Shown: in pieces, positions 62,601 to 64,000 of the stretch
Layout of the letters: every line of letters starts with the position of its first letter
How positions within the stretch are numbered: the first letter of the stretch is position 1
Assembly: GCF_000499845.2 (NCBI RefSeq)
Contig: NC_023758.2
Coordinates: 4,926,170 to 4,990,169, forward strand
Origin: Phaseolus vulgaris
Taxonomy: Eukaryota > Streptophyta > Magnoliopsida > Fabales > Fabaceae
Reading direction: 5' to 3'
DNA: 64,000 bases
Notes under the pieces: model-generated
Database searches by the model: none
The model's input: the letters and a program-made list of their open reading frames with translations, nothing else
Told to the model about the DNA's origin: nothing
Translations under genes and position numbers: made by a program

Positions 62601-63768
62601 GGAAGAAAAGAAAAAAGTATTTTTCAAAAGAAAGTCATAGACCGGACATTATTAAGGTTACAGAGAGAAACATTCGTAGCTCAAATTAACCAAGAAAAAT
62701 ATATTTCAAGGAATTTGAAGATAATGTATTTCTACCTTGAGTGAGATCATGAAAAAAAGATGTATTCTTAAAGACTTGTAAGGGAATAGGATGAAGATTC
62801 AATAGAAATCTGATTATTTAGAAACGAGTAGGGCATGAAGTTAATCAAATGGCAGGTAGTAGGAATTATATCCCCTGAAAATGTTGTGGGACATTATTAT
62901 GAAGGGTTAGTGGACTGTGCCATAGCAATAACAAATGAGGCAACCTCATTGGTTGCACAAAGCTGGAGAAACTCATGATATTTCGTGGTAGAGATAGTAA
63001 TATCTAAGACTAAGCAGTGACTTAGGCTACATTGACTAAACCTCACTGCTCCCTAGCTTTGATTTGATACTTTGCTTCAACATGTCCCCTATTCTTAGAG
63101 AAGTTGCAAACAGAAAACGTCCACGACCACCACATCCTCCACAATAGGATAAGTGTGAGACAAGGGCAAGAATCCCAACTAGAAGTGGAAGATGATCCAA
63201 AAGCATGTAAAGTTAAGAGACGCAACAACTGCTTTTGGACTGTCACTGGTGGGAGCAGTGGGTCCCGATAAATCTGATTTTGATTTGAAGCAAGATCAGG
63301 TGGAAGTCCAACAAACCGTGAAGAATTGTCCATATTGATTGTGAAATGTAATACAGATAGATCATCCATTTGATTGATAAAACTCACAAGCAGATCCAAA
63401 ATACTTTGTTTTTCCTTTTTTACATGAAAGCATAGGTTCACTTTTTTACCAAAGCCTTTATGGGTGGTCAATTCAATCCACCAAGTCTAAAGAAACACCC
63501 AACATCCAAAATAAGAGAGAGAAATACAGATATTATATGAAGTTATCACATGATTAGCACCAAGAACCGTATCACAGCTCAGAGAGGCTTTAAAGTAAAA
63601 GTTGCTCACCTGTTGCTGCTGTAACTTGAGATTTAATAGAATGCCCTTTGTTTCTAAACCACTCAGCAATAAAAGGCACACCCAAATAAATTGCTTTCTT
63701 CCCTAGCTCTTTTGCTGCCTGCCTTGCGTATATGTAGCCAATGGTATTCAACATATCAATCCCATAAG
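59682..63768 (-). CDS. DNAJ10-like J-protein, C-terminal part (5' partial)
   Basis: Exons in transcription order: 63768-63610, 60551-60373, 60281-60201, 60112-59954, 59792-59682; all junctions keep frame, giving about 229 residues. They encode most of the conserved C-terminal DnaJ-X domain found after the J domain in plant proteins such as Arabidopsis DNAJ10 (At1g76700): [75 protein letters not shown] and [21 protein letters not shown] Ser/Pro-rich linker follows, then the tail [20 protein letters not shown] and TTTSKD-stop. The J domain with its HPD motif and the start lie beyond the right edge; I see no exon in 63769-64000. Members of this family are HSP70 co-chaperones. The first intron in the window is 3.06 kb and full of retroelement pieces. 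Confidence 0.9.
60826..61600 (-). mobile_element. Degenerate copia fragment with 3' LTR, in DNAJ10-like intron
   Basis: On the minus strand, 61561-61319 reads [18 protein letters not shown] and [19 protein letters not shown], the copia RNase H region, followed by stops. Downstream are a purine-rich tract and then TGTTAGAGAT at 61010, which looks like the start of an LTR. That LTR contains ATAAATAAGAG and probably ends near 60826. It has the same orientation as the host gene. Confidence 0.75.
61823..62340 (+). mobile_element. Degenerate copia gag/protease fragment, in DNAJ10-like intron
   Basis: The plus strand reads [16 protein letters not shown] (zinc-knuckle-like, last Cys lost) and then, after a stop, [20 protein letters not shown], the copia aspartic protease site DSGASDH. 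It runs opposite to the fragment at 60826-61600, so it is a separate insertion or a rearranged one. Confidence 0.75.
63043..63471 (-). other. Unidentified open coding-like stretch in DNAJ10-like intron
   Basis: An open frame of 142 codons on the host-gene strand, with segments such as [20 protein letters not shown] and [20 protein letters not shown]. It ends 139 bases before exon 63610-63768 on the transcript's 3' side. The exon order of the DNAJ10-like protein leaves it out. I do not recognise a family; it may be carried by a repeat. Confidence 0.35.
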
Positions 63769-64000
63769 CTGTATAATAACAACTGAATAATTCAGAAAAA
63801 GCAACAGTCCTGGTAATGTTATTTTGATATTCAAACACTCAAGATTAGACAAATGATGTAAAGTCAATCTTTTAACCATATCATTATTTGTATACAATTA
63901 AAGCAATAAATTTCAATGACTTCTACAACCACAGACTGACATGTGACCTTAAAAAGCATCAAAATGAGATGTAATGTAACCATGAATTGATAATGTAATT
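63769..64000. other. Intron of DNAJ10-like gene reaching the window edge
   Basis: AT-rich sequence upstream of the acceptor at 63769. I see no exon in it. Confidence 0.5.

Noticed and set aside
1..64000. Gene cluster, CRISPR-like array or other new multi-gene system
   Set aside because: The genes are unrelated housekeeping loci on both strands with ordinary spacing; no array of spaced repeats and no co-directional pathway was found.

Overview
The window is nuclear DNA of a flowering plant. Its protein-coding genes are split by many short GT-AG introns, the intergenic DNA is AT-rich, and degenerate Ty1/copia pieces, a solo LTR and a processed pseudogene lie between and inside genes. The proteins read as close relatives of known dicot proteins. 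A dispersed repeat family (a module of the type cacccataaatatatagtct followed by tcacatcgact and agtatataagtgg) makes me favour a legume, but that is inference.

Layout. 1-7278 (+): RAD54-type SNF2 recombination motor, cut by the left edge. 10285-19732 (-): PREP1-type presequence protease, 19 exons, with a copia remnant in one large intron and repeat material in another. 20465-22213 (-): intronless PLS-class pentatricopeptide repeat protein with an E domain. 23543-32559 (-): SKI3-type TPR protein, 22 exons. 32560-38101: AT-rich intergenic DNA with repeat copies and decayed coding-like sequence. 38102-41904 (+): HDA19-type class I histone deacetylase, 7 coding exons. 41905-44665: nested tandem duplications and AT-rich repeats. 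44666-47577 (-): a coiled-coil protein with UVR-like motifs, 3 exons. 47854-48828: a GC-richer solo LTR with a 5-bp target-site duplication. 51295-56215 (-): a URGT-type UDP-rhamnose/UDP-galactose transporter, 5 exons. 57620-57850 (-): an eL36 processed pseudogene. 59682-63768 (-): the 3' part of a DNAJ10-like chaperone, cut by the right edge, with a 3-kb intron holding copia fragments of both orientations.

Exon boundaries were assigned by hand. For every gene the exon lengths sum to an open frame, and the complete genes give protein lengths typical of their families (PREP1 1078 aa, SKI3 1180 aa, HDA19 496 aa, URGT 346 aa).

The genes are independent housekeeping functions: DNA repair, organellar peptide turnover, organellar RNA processing, cytoplasmic exosome cofactor, chromatin deacetylation, Golgi nucleotide-sugar import and a J-protein. 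They do not form a pathway or cluster. From memory of Arabidopsis locus numbers, two stretches look collinear with Arabidopsis: PREP1-RAD54 (At3g19170-At3g19210) and SKI3-URGT1-DNAJ10 (At1g76630-At1g76700). I found no evidence for an undescribed biological system. The most unusual items are the clean solo LTR just upstream of the coiled-coil gene, a GC-AG intron in PREP1, a duplicated pseudo-exon in SKI3, and two unidentified coding-like fragments in introns.
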